A DNA stretch of 58,612 nt from an uncultured Collinsella sp. Its GTDB lineage: Bacteria > Actinomycetota > Coriobacteriia > Coriobacteriales > Coriobacteriaceae. The notes under the pieces were generated by a model. That model saw only the letters and a program-made list of their open reading frames with translations, made no database searches and had not been told where the DNA came from. How positions within the stretch are numbered: the first letter of the stretch is position 1; every line of letters begins with the position of its first letter. Position numbers and translations under genes: made by a program. Positions 43,145 to 50,808 of the stretch are shown one piece after another. The stretch is taken from contig CABUUD010000003.1 of assembly GCA_902494585.1 (NCBI GenBank), positions 1 through 58,612 on the forward strand, read 5' to 3'.

Positions 43145-44629
43145 CTAATCCCTCAGCCACTTGGCAGCATTGGGATGATCGGCGCAAAAGTACTTCTTGG
43201 CGCGGAAGGGACGCATGCCGGTCACCTTGACCAGGCAATCGGTGCGGGGCATAAGCCCAACCTCGCCTGGGGTCATCACGCAACCGCGCACATCTACGGC
43301 AGTGCGCTCGGCGCCCACGTACTTGGTGCCCAAAACCGACTCGCCACACAGTTCGCTTATGTAGTTCTGCGTCGCGATGTTGCTGCCGCCGCCCATATAG
43401 ACCAAACTATCGCAGTTATCGAGGATGGTAAGCGCCGTGGATTTGCCGTACACGACATCGAGCTGGCTCAGCGATTGCGCACACATCAAAAAGCTAATGC
43501 CGCGACTGCGCACAGTCGCAATGCTGCGCTCAAAATCGGGGATGCGGCCCACATTGGGAAACTCATCGAGCACAAACTGCACGCGACGCTGCAAATGGCC
43601 GCTGGGGCTGGCATCGGCACGGCGCTGGGCAAGGTTAAACAGCTGCTTAAGGGCAACGTTCGCAAGCCATGCATTAGCCGAATCGTTGTCGCTCACCTTA
43701 AGATCGATCATGCGCTTGCCCTCGTCAATACGATCAAGACGCATCTCGTCATTCTCAAAAACGCGCATGAGCTGAGGCGTCTTAAGCCGCGAGATAGTTG
43801 CATTGAGCGTGATCAGAATACTCTTAAGCGTCCTATCTGCCGCACCTCGAAAATCGCGATACTGCTCAACGCCATACAGATCAGCGTTCTCCGCACCAAA
43901 CTTATCGAGAAACTCCCTGGACTCCACCTCTTCTACAAGGTAGTCCAACGGGAATCGCCCCTCACCATCTCCCGTAACCTTGATGAGCGCAGCCAGTTTA
44001 AAGACGTTGTTCATCTTAAGGTAGCGGCGCGGGGCATTGGGGTCCTCACCCGGCGTAAGGGTGCCGGCAAGGGTCTCCAGGAGGAACAGGATTCCAACAA
44101 TCGCTCGAAGCAGCAGGTCGCTCGCGTTATTCCAGAACGGATCATACCTAAGGCTACGGCCGTCAGGATCGACCCCCTCCATGATTGCCGCCACTGTGGT
44201 GGGGATATCCTCGACATCCATCACGTAACGCAGAGGGTCGTATCCGGCCGACTGCTCGGGATTAACAGTATCGAGAACCGTTACCTCGTAGCCGTCCTCT
44301 TCAAAGCCTTTCCCCGTACGGCGCAGCAGCTCACCCTTGGTGTCTGTGACCACATAACAGCATTCGTGGTGATTGAGCAGGTTGGGCAAAATGAAACTCG
44401 CCGTTTTGCCGCTGCCGGTACCTCCAAAGGCAAAAACATTGTTGGACACACTCGTCTCCCAATGCTTGTCGTCCTCGTAGAACGCCACCGTGGCACCCTG
44501 CGCCAGGATCACGTCGCGCTGCTCATCGCCGGACGACAGCGCCCGCATCTCCTCCTTAGTCGCCCACTTCTTGGTCTGATACTCCGTTTGCTGCGCGGCC
44601 TCGTAGCCGTACATCTTGATGACTGGCAT
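43145..44629 (-). CDS. TraG/VirD4-like ATPase (type IV coupling-protein family)
   Basis: 494-aa P-loop ATPase. Walker A FGGTGSGKTASFILPNLL (68-85), then TDTKGELLRRTG, Walker B QFVLDEFPNVGRIPDFE (351-367) and FLMCAQSLSQLDVVYGK are hallmarks of VirD4/TraG proteins that pump DNA or protein through type IV secretion channels. The usual N-terminal membrane domain of 100-150 residues is missing: the protein starts about 60 residues before Walker A. No relaxase, VirB4 or other transfer gene is in the window, so its role as a coupling protein is doubtful. Confidence 0.88.
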   Translation of the reverse strand: MPVIKMYGYEAAQQTEYQTKKWATKEEMRALSSGDEQRDVILAQGATVAFYEDDKHWETSVSNNVFAFGGTGSGKTASFILPNLLNHHECCYVVTDTKGELLRRTGKGFEEDGYEVTVLDTVNPEQSAGYDPLRYVMDVEDIPTTVAAIMEGVDPDGRSLRYDPFWNNASDLLLRAIVGILFLLETLAGTLTPGEDPNAPRRYLKMNNVFKLAALIKVTGDGEGRFPLDYLVEEVESREFLDKFGAENADLYGVEQYRDFRGAADRTLKSILITLNATISRLKTPQLMRVFENDEMRLDRIDEGKRMIDLKVSDNDSANAWLANVALKQLFNLAQRRADASPSGHLQRRVQFVLDEFPNVGRIPDFERSIATVRSRGISFLMCAQSLSQLDVVYGKSTALTILDNCDSLVYMGGGSNIATQNYISELCGESVLGTKYVGAERTAVDVRGCVMTPGEVGLMPRTDCLVKVTGMRPFRAKKYFCADHPNAAKWLRD

Positions 44630-44666
44630 GGCGTGACCCCTTTCTTGTCCGTGGCGTTAGTGGTTG

Positions 44667-45584
44667 TTAAGCAATGCGATCGTCGCCGTCGTCCTCATTG
44701 AGCTGTGCCGAGTGCGGTGACTTGGTCGCGTGACCGATCAGGCGCTCGGCCTGCGCCAGATAACTCTCGCGAGCAGCAGTTGAGACCGTTGTGTCGCCCA
44801 GGTACGCAAGCAGTGCATGGATCATCAGCTTGTCAAGCAGGTCGTAATCTTTATGATGCTTGATATTGAGGAGATAGCGATTTTCGAGTCCGTGTACTTT
44901 GTTGGTCAAATCGATTTCCATCTTTTCCTCCATGTAATAAAAAGTGTGTCGTTCGTCCAAAAGTGCCTCAAACGGGCGTTTGACGCATAACTCAAAGTTG
45001 AAACGCGGACTCGTATCGAACACGCGTCGCTGCACCTTGAGGTAGCGCTTATAAAACATGACGGCATCATCTTCATCCGCCGTAAAGCCACGCGATCCAT
45101 CGCGGTGCAGCCGGTCGCATGGCTTTCTGCCATCGGTATGGCGCACGAAGGAGGACGGGATATAGGCACCCTGCTTGGTGCTGTACTTCATCCCTGTCGC
45201 AACTTCCTCGAACAAGAGAACACCAGCCGATTTAAAGCCCGCAGTACGCCCGTGCCTAAACATACTCACCACAGTCGCTACACTGCCTATGCGGCTATCG
45301 CGCGGGGGAAAATACAGTGGCAGCAAAGCGAGTGTCGCGGCAGTCAAAAGTTCGCGGGCCTCGTGTACATCGGCTCGATACTGCTCGGGCACCAGCCCGG
45401 GAATATCGGGCGAGCGCTCTTCCAGCACGCCAACGAGCGATTTGGCCAGGCGCTCGACGTTCTTCTCGCCGCAGTACGGACACGGAAGAGACCGTTCTAC
45501 CTTTCCGTTCATTTCGCACATGTCGCGGAGATCCTCGTCGATCGCACTGAGGAATGCCTCGTAGATGTTGTCCCGTTTCTTCAT
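44667..45584 (-). CDS. hypothetical protein with CPYC motif, first gene of the TraG/ClpP operon
   Basis: 305-aa soluble protein. LPCPYCGEKN (33-42) is a C-x2-C half of a possible zinc site. DVHEARELLTAATLALLPLY followed by FPPRDSRIGSVATVVSMF resembles the helical all-alpha segment of coupling proteins, so it may be related to or bind the TraG-like ATPase 37 bases downstream. The SD sequence is weak. No family recognised. Confidence 0.6.
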   Translation of the reverse strand: MKKRDNIYEAFLSAIDEDLRDMCEMNGKVERSLPCPYCGEKNVERLAKSLVGVLEERSPDIPGLVPEQYRADVHEARELLTAATLALLPLYFPPRDSRIGSVATVVSMFRHGRTAGFKSAGVLLFEEVATGMKYSTKQGAYIPSSFVRHTDGRKPCDRLHRDGSRGFTADEDDAVMFYKRYLKVQRRVFDTSPRFNFELCVKRPFEALLDERHTFYYMEEKMEIDLTNKVHGLENRYLLNIKHHKDYDLLDKLMIHALLAYLGDTTVSTAARESYLAQAERLIGHATKSPHSAQLNEDDGDDRIA

Positions 45585-45873
45585 GAATGTTTCTTTCTAT
45601 CCGGTTTCGGGTGTTTGGTGTAAGTCTGTTCTAAGTTTTAGAATGCTCTGAGGTATGGATGATGACAATCGACCTAACCTGCAGCTTCGTTAGTGAAATC
45701 ACCCTGCTTGATAGCGCGGTTTGCCTAAAGGCTGTGTAGCGATTGCATCAAGCAGTTGGTATTGAGTTGGTTTTGGATTGCTTCGAGGATAGCACAGTAG
45801 GCTGTTCTCGTCATTAGAAATTTTTAAATTTTTCTGCTATTATATAGCCCACCAAGAAGAAAGGGCTCTATAC
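45585..45873. promoter_or_regulatory. divergent promoter region
   Basis: 289-bp AT-rich gap between divergent genes. It contains an inverted repeat CTGCTTGAT (45704-45712) / ATCAAGCAG (45747-45755) and, closer to the plus-strand gene, GAAATTTTTAAATTTTT followed by TATTATATAG as likely -10 region. No gene seen. Confidence 0.45.
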
Positions 45874-47307
45874 ATGCGTGAAACAACATCATTGCCACGT
45901 CTCACCGCCGCCGCCCTCTCGCGCGCGCTTAACCTAGAACAAGGCAGCCGCCTACTCACCGTTCGCCTACCTGGCGCCATCGGCTGCGAGGCGCTTCGTG
46001 AATGCTTCAGGCTGAACGGCAACGGCGTACCTAATATTTGCGAACTTGAGCCCGGCAAGCAGAACACGGGCAATGACAACGCGGCGCCGGTGTTTATCGA
46101 TGCCACAGCTTGCGTTCGCAAACGTTTTCGCGAAATCAACAGCGCATGTGAGGCGCTCATTAATGATCTGGAGCCTGGCTACCTGGGCTTCTGCGATTGG
46201 GAGGCCTATCTCTGGTGCCTGTATGCACTAGCCCTCTCCGGTCGTACTCGAGCCGCCGTACTGCTGCCGTTCGAGTCTTTGGACAACGCCGAGCAGGCAC
46301 GCGCGATTCTGTTGCGCGAGGGGCTCGTCGAAAGCGTCCTATATCACCCGCTCGCCGAATCTCCGATGCACGGCATGTACGCACTTATTGTATTGTCGAC
46401 GGGAAATCGCAGCGTTTCATTCCGCAATGCCGCCACGCCCATGCCACGCCTTCGGTTTGCCGACGGGGCTCGCTACCCCAATCTTCCCTTGGCTTTCTCC
46501 CCTGACTGGAGCGGCATCGAGTGCGACTCACGCAAAACGGTTTCCATTGAAACCGTCGAGCTCGAAACGCGCAAGCTACTCCAACACCACGCCGCGCTCT
46601 CCAAAGGCAGGGTTGGCCTGATCTCCGTAGCTCAAAACTACAGCGCAACGCTCGGCGACAGCTTTATGCGCGTGGTGCCGTTTATGCCCCGAGACAGCAC
46701 CACCTCGGATGACATCGACGCTGTCGAGGTGCGCCGCATTTCATCTCAGGATTTCCGCAACGGCTATTTGCTGCCCAAGGATGTTGCGGAAGGCGCGTCG
46801 GAGCTGGATTCCGAACCTGTAAAGGTAAGTCCAGACGTGTTGGCTCGTTACGAGCTTCGTTGCGGCGATATCGTCATGCCGCGCATACTCGGTCGTTACG
46901 GCGCGTCGAACCTACTTGTGGTCGGCATCGATGATGCAAAGCAGCATCTAGTTGCCTCGCACAACACCACCGCCATTCGCCCGGCGATTCCAACGATGAC
47001 CGACGAGGAGCGCATGGTGTATGCAGAGATGGTCGCGGCGTACCTCACCGACGGCCATGGGTCCATAGTTTTGCAGGTATTGTCCGACAATCAGTACAGC
47101 CACGCCATCCGCCCTACCGATCTGTTCGAGATCGAAGTCCCACCAGCACTCGACCCGCGTACGCGCGAGTATAGCGAATCCATCAATCGCTTTGCCGAGG
47201 TCGTAAGGGCCAAGAAACAAGCCGAGGCCGCTGTCGCCCAAGCCCAGCGCAACCTCGAAGCCGCAAAGAAGGCCGTTACTCAGGTGGTCGACCAGGCCTG
47301 TGAGTAG
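45874..47307 (+). CDS. type I methylase/specificity-like protein, probably without methylase activity
   Basis: 477-aa protein. The first half has the fold cues of an N6-adenine methylase C-terminal part (AAVLLPFESLDNAEQARAIL then REGLVESVLYHP, as in HsdM 'ILLExxLVDAVI') but neither the SAM motif FxGxG nor an NPPY/NPPF motif is present. The second half resembles an HsdS target-recognition domain (YELRCGDIVMPRILGRYGAS, HLVASHNTTAIRP) and ends in a coiled coil (AEAAVAQAQRNLEAAKKAV). It may be a DNA-recognition protein for the divergent TraG/ClpP operon. ATG 45874 has GAAAGG upstream. Confidence 0.6.
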   Translation: MRETTSLPRLTAAALSRALNLEQGSRLLTVRLPGAIGCEALRECFRLNGNGVPNICELEPGKQNTGNDNAAPVFIDATACVRKRFREINSACEALINDLEPGYLGFCDWEAYLWCLYALALSGRTRAAVLLPFESLDNAEQARAILLREGLVESVLYHPLAESPMHGMYALIVLSTGNRSVSFRNAATPMPRLRFADGARYPNLPLAFSPDWSGIECDSRKTVSIETVELETRKLLQHHAALSKGRVGLISVAQNYSATLGDSFMRVVPFMPRDSTTSDDIDAVEVRRISSQDFRNGYLLPKDVAEGASELDSEPVKVSPDVLARYELRCGDIVMPRILGRYGASNLLVVGIDDAKQHLVASHNTTAIRPAIPTMTDEERMVYAEMVAAYLTDGHGSIVLQVLSDNQYSHAIRPTDLFEIEVPPALDPRTREYSESINRFAEVVRAKKQAEAAVAQAQRNLEAAKKAVTQVVDQACE

Positions 47308-47332
47308 CGCATACATAGGCAGTAGAAACGTC

Positions 47333-47371
47333 TTAAGCCGGCGGCAGGAACTAATCCTGCCGCCGGCTTAA
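47333..47371. terminator. bidirectional terminator
   Basis: Perfect 17-bp stem (TTAAGCCGGCGGCAGGA and complement) with a 5-nt ACTAA loop between two convergent genes. T runs are short (TTAACTA on the plus strand), but the stem is very strong. Confidence 0.85.
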
Positions 47372-47380
47372 CTATCTAGC

Positions 47381-48271
47381 CTATTCCCATCCCGTGGTCT
47401 GAGGATTCCATTTGCGCACATTCGCCGAATGATTAAAGCACGGTGTATACAACCGATTGACGACCCCTTCTGCCCCAGCAATGTTCCCCGCGAGATCAAG
47501 TACCCCCGCCTGCCTCGCCATCTTTATGTACTGCGCAGAACCATTTTGTTTCCACCAGAGAGGCGCCACGAACTCTTCCGGCATTGCCACCTTGCGGGCA
47601 GATGCTTCTTTCTCGACCCTCTCGACAAGCGTAGTCCCATCGACGAAGCAAGTTTTCGCGTACACCAAGATGTCGACTATATCCTTGATTCGCGAAGAGG
47701 CACGGCCCTCATGCATCTCTACCATTGCGAGCAATTTATCTGCAAGGGCACTCTCCACTCGGCATACTCGATAGTCGCAGACTGGGAGCCCCTCAATATT
47801 CAAACGATCGATCGGCGCAAGAACCTCAGGCTCAAGTCCCCGCACTTCATCAATTACCAAGTCAATTGAAATTGGCTGCAGCTTCTTGGTTCCCATAAAG
47901 GGGGTGAACCACACCTTCGCACCACACCGATACTCATCTTCTTTTTTGATCTGCTCTGCACGATCAAAGACAAACGAAACGAAATCCTCCAGATCAATCG
48001 AAGCCGCCCGCGCCAGATCGGCAACAGCCTCTTCGAGGCTCTCCTCTTGAGCAACCAAGTCAATATCTCTTGTGACACGCGCATCGAGTGTTCGCGCCAG
48101 GACGCTTTGGCCACCCTTGAGTACAAAGCGGCCGTCATCTTCTGAAAAAACGCGACATAGGAAGCGATGAAAGTAGAAACCGACGATCGCCCGATTAGTA
48201 TCCATCGGCGATTCTCTTGCGGCATCCCTAACAGCCATCTCCAGTGCGGCAGGTGTTTTGTACTTCACCAT
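47381..48271 (-). CDS. abiEii: AbiEii-type nucleotidyltransferase toxin
   Basis: 296-aa toxin of a type IV toxin-antitoxin / abortive-infection module. FVLKGGQSVLARTL (49-62) with GG at 53-54 and TRDIDLVAQ (67-75, Asp69/Asp71) are the nucleotidyltransferase core (GS-xn-DxD); KLLAMVEMHEGRASSRIKDI matches the later AbiEii conserved block with the basic residues. AbiEii enzymes transfer nucleotides (to tRNA ends in studied members) and stop growth during phage infection. It lies 15 bases after the antitoxin gene. Confidence 0.9.
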   Translation of the reverse strand: MVKYKTPAALEMAVRDAARESPMDTNRAIVGFYFHRFLCRVFSEDDGRFVLKGGQSVLARTLDARVTRDIDLVAQEESLEEAVADLARAASIDLEDFVSFVFDRAEQIKKEDEYRCGAKVWFTPFMGTKKLQPISIDLVIDEVRGLEPEVLAPIDRLNIEGLPVCDYRVCRVESALADKLLAMVEMHEGRASSRIKDIVDILVYAKTCFVDGTTLVERVEKEASARKVAMPEEFVAPLWWKQNGSAQYIKMARQAGVLDLAGNIAGAEGVVNRLYTPCFNHSANVRKWNPQTTGWE

Positions 48272-48286
48272 GTCCTCCGTTTTTCA

Positions 48287-48910
48287 TTACTCGTTCAGCG
48301 CCGTCAACAAGGGCATCATCAACTCGCGTCGTTTGGCGGTTTTAGAGTTCTCCTCTACAAGATCTTTCAGCCGCTGTATCTCGAGCCCTCGCCCAAGCGC
48401 GTCGTTATAGGCATCGATAATTAATGAGGGGTCCTCGCAATCGAGGCAAAGATCAACAAGCGTGCGCTCGGGTTTAGTTACCGGCAGGCCGTCGAGCCAG
48501 ACGATGTCCTGCTCAGCGATCTCGCGCTTTGCAAAAGAAAGGGATTCGTTTCTCGTATTGATGCGCATGGGCGCGGTCATCCTGTAGGGGGACAGATAGA
48601 AATCGCCCATTTGCTGTAGGTTCGCCGCTGTCGTACCGCTCACGGCGATGCCATCCCACTGGCGTTTTCTCTCCCACGCGCAAAGGGAGGGATTGGTGAG
48701 TTTCCAAAAAGCGTTGAGCTCGTCGGTGTCTCGGCGCTGCGTGCCCGACATCCGGTAGGCGCCGTGGCATATCCGTTCAAGACGCCCCACGCGGCATGAG
48801 TGTGCCAGCGCATCTCGAGAGATGTCCATACGAGCCGCCTGGGCTGTGGTGAACACGCCCTCACTCTCGGAAAGCTCGCTTATCGCCGTTATGTTGCTAA
48901 AGTACTTCAT
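48287..48910 (-). CDS. abiEi: AbiEi-type antitoxin / transcriptional regulator
   Basis: 207-aa antitoxin. The N-terminal winged helix (VFTTAQAARMDISRDALAHS then VGRLERICHGAYRM) is the AbiEi_4-type DNA-binding domain that represses its own promoter; the C-terminal domain (GLPVTKPERTLVDLCLDCED) antagonises toxicity. The ATG at 48910 has no SD sequence but lies 6 bases after a TACAAT box, so the mRNA is probably leaderless. Longer in-frame starts upstream would place the promoter inside the gene and are rejected. Confidence 0.85.
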   Translation of the reverse strand: MKYFSNITAISELSESEGVFTTAQAARMDISRDALAHSCRVGRLERICHGAYRMSGTQRRDTDELNAFWKLTNPSLCAWERKRQWDGIAVSGTTAANLQQMGDFYLSPYRMTAPMRINTRNESLSFAKREIAEQDIVWLDGLPVTKPERTLVDLCLDCEDPSLIIDAYNDALGRGLEIQRLKDLVEENSKTAKRRELMMPLLTALNE

Positions 48911-48945
48911 GTTGCAATTGTAGGATATTCTCATGCTTTTGCAAC
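48911..48945 (-). promoter_or_regulatory. abiE promoter with inverted repeat
   Basis: TTGCAA (48944-48939) and TACAAT (48922-48917) with 16 bases between them form a promoter whose start point falls on the abiEi ATG. GTTGCAA (48911-48917) and TTGCAAC (48939-48945) are inverted repeats at the -10/+1 and -35 positions, fitting autorepression by AbiEi. Confidence 0.65.
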
Positions 48946-49030
48946 GTGATTTTGATTCCCTATGACCGGCGTGCTTTGCGTACCCCTTTTCTGCCACCAC
49001 TTTGTCATCGGCCCACCATCCCCTGCTATC

Positions 49031-49210
49031 GAGGTCTAATACTTTTCCGCGAAGTGAACGTCTGTTTTTGGACCCCTGGAGCATCCGCATTTTTCAACGG
49101 CATAAACGCAGGATTCTGGCATCAAAGCCGCAGGAAACGGCACCCGAAAAGTGTCGATGCTTCGGGGGTCCGTTTTCACTCATTCACTTCTCGGAAAAGT
49201 ATTAGACCTC
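49031..49210. repeat. 180-nt near-palindromic element
   Basis: The 28-base ends (GAGGTCTAATACTTTTCCG...) match each other as inverted repeat in 27 of 28 positions. Farther in, GGACCCC.GGAGCATC (about 49070-49085) pairs with GATGCTTCGGGGGTCC (about 49155-49171), so most of the element folds back on itself. No coding sequence. It has the structure of a MITE or a large structured RNA and lies between the defence island and the DUF4342 gene. The rest of the 48946-49466 gap holds only a likely promoter (TTGGCT-N16-TATAAC near 49321). Confidence 0.75.
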
Positions 49211-49466
49211 GCTGTCAGCCGTCCCAAAGATCAGACTGCACCTCCTTCACGCCACGCAAAACCTGCCTTTTCTGCCCCCGCCCGCCTCCGCGCCACCCAA
49301 AAACTCATCCAACATTAATCTTGGCTCAAGAATCGCTTAATCTATAACCTGCACTATAGAGTTCGACCAAGGGCGGGGCGGCTCCGCGCAGCGCAGGCCG
49401 CCGAACGCAACGCTCGCGCCCGGGCAGATCGTCCGGCGTCGCGCCCATCGAACGAAAGGACAGGTC

Positions 49467-50009
49467 ATGGACGACCTCGAAAAAGTTGAAACCATCCGCA
49501 CCAAGTGCAACGTGAGCTACACCGATGCCAAAGCCGCGCTCGACGCCGCCGACGGCAACGTTTTGGACGCCATCATTTGGCTCGAGTCGCAAGGCAAGAC
49601 CCAGACCACGTCGGCGCACGCCGCCACCGAGTCCGCGCCGGTCGACGAACCCTCGGCCGAGATGGTCGCCGCGCAGGCCGCCTACGAGAAGTCGAGCGAA
49701 AAGACCGACTTCTCCAAGAAGATGGACAGCGTGTGGGAGTACCTCAAAAAGCTCTTCCGCCTGAGCCTGGACACCAAGTTTATCGCCACGCGCCGCGATG
49801 CAATCATCCTCAACATCCCCATCCTGATCCCCATCATCGCCCTGTTTGCCTGGGGCGCCACGATATGGCTGATGCTGATCGGCCTGTTCTTTGGCATGCG
49901 TTACCGCATCGATAGCGACGGCGACGTGCCCGGCAGCATCAACAACCTTATGGATCACGCCGCCGACGCCGCGGACGACATCAAGCAAAATCTCAACGAC
50001 GACAAGTAA
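49467..50009 (+). CDS. DUF4342 protein with UBA-like N-terminus
   Basis: 180-aa protein. Residues 1-45 (KVETIRTKCNVSYTDAKAAL, NVLDAIIWLE) form a UBA-like three-helix domain as in EF-Ts; then a linker and a membrane hairpin (DAIILNIPILIPIIALFAWG, TIWLMLIGLFFGMRYRI). AAAGGA precedes the ATG. It is 19 bases ahead of the response regulator and probably co-transcribed with the two-component system, suggesting an envelope-related role. Confidence 0.85.
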   Translation: MDDLEKVETIRTKCNVSYTDAKAALDAADGNVLDAIIWLESQGKTQTTSAHAATESAPVDEPSAEMVAAQAAYEKSSEKTDFSKKMDSVWEYLKKLFRLSLDTKFIATRRDAIILNIPILIPIIALFAWGATIWLMLIGLFFGMRYRIDSDGDVPGSINNLMDHAADAADDIKQNLNDDK

Positions 50010-50028
50010 TCGCAGACGGGGGGCACGT

Positions 50029-50808
50029 ATGGCACGGATCCTGATCGTAGAGGACGAGGAGAAAATCGCCCGCTTTGTGACGCTCGAGCTGGAGCACGAG
50101 GGCTACCAGGTGGAACACGCCGCCGATGGCCGCACCGCCGTGGACCTGGCGCTGGAGCGCAACTACGATCTTATTCTGCTCGATGTGCTGTTGCCGCAGC
50201 TCAACGGCATGGAGGTCCTGCGGCGCGTCCGCAAGCACAAGGATGTGCCGGTGATAATGGTCACCGCGCGCGATGCCGTGATGGACAAGGTGGCCGGGCT
50301 CGATGCCGGCGCCGACGATTACCTGACCAAGCCGTTTGCGATTGAGGAGCTGTTCGCACGGATCCGCGTGGCGTTGAAGCGCTCGGAGGCCGTGCGGGCG
50401 GCTTCGGGCGTTGGCGGCATCGGGACGGGCGCGGCAGGCGGCACGGGTGTCGGCGCCACTGCGATGCCCCCGGTCAGTGACTCGACCCAGGTTTCCGCCT
50501 CGCTCTCCCCCGCCACGCTCGCCGCGGGTTCGGTCGTGCTCGATCCCGATCGCCGCGAAGTCACGGTCGGCGGCTCACCCATCGCGCTCACGGCCCGCGA
50601 GTTCGATGTCCTCGCCCTGCTTATGGCGCACGCCGGCAGCGTGCTCACGCGCGAGCGCATCGCGCACGAGGCGCTGGGCTACGAATACGTAGGCGACACC
50701 AACAACGTCGACGTGCACATCGCGCACCTGCGCGCCAAGATCGAAGACGCCGGCAGCGCCCGCATCATCCAGACCGTGCGCGGGGTGGGCTATGTCTGCC
50801 GTGCGTAA
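50029..50808 (+). CDS. OmpR/PhoB-family response regulator
   Basis: 259-aa regulator. The receiver domain starts RILIVEDEEKIARFV, with the phospho-acceptor Asp in LILLDVLLPQLNGMEVL, Thr in PVIMVTARDAV and Lys in YLTKPFAIEELFARI; the C-terminal winged helix includes LTAREFDVLALLMAHAGSVL and VDVHIAHLRAKIED. The linker between the domains is unusually long (about 50 residues of Gly/Ala/Ser/Thr). ATG 50029 fits the receiver start and has a GGGGGG stretch upstream. It overlaps the kinase gene by 17 bases. Confidence 0.93.
   Translation: MARILIVEDEEKIARFVTLELEHEGYQVEHAADGRTAVDLALERNYDLILLDVLLPQLNGMEVLRRVRKHKDVPVIMVTARDAVMDKVAGLDAGADDYLTKPFAIEELFARIRVALKRSEAVRAASGVGGIGTGAAGGTGVGATAMPPVSDSTQVSASLSPATLAAGSVVLDPDRREVTVGGSPIALTAREFDVLALLMAHAGSVLTRERIAHEALGYEYVGDTNNVDVHIAHLRAKIEDAGSARIIQTVRGVGYVCRA

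Noticed and set aside
41009..45584. Integrated conjugative element
   Set aside because: TraG-like ATPase is present but no relaxase, VirB4, other channel gene, integrase or flanking attachment repeats are visible.
48946..49347. Plus-strand frame of 133 aa
   Set aside because: It runs straight through the 180-nt palindromic element and has no start signals.
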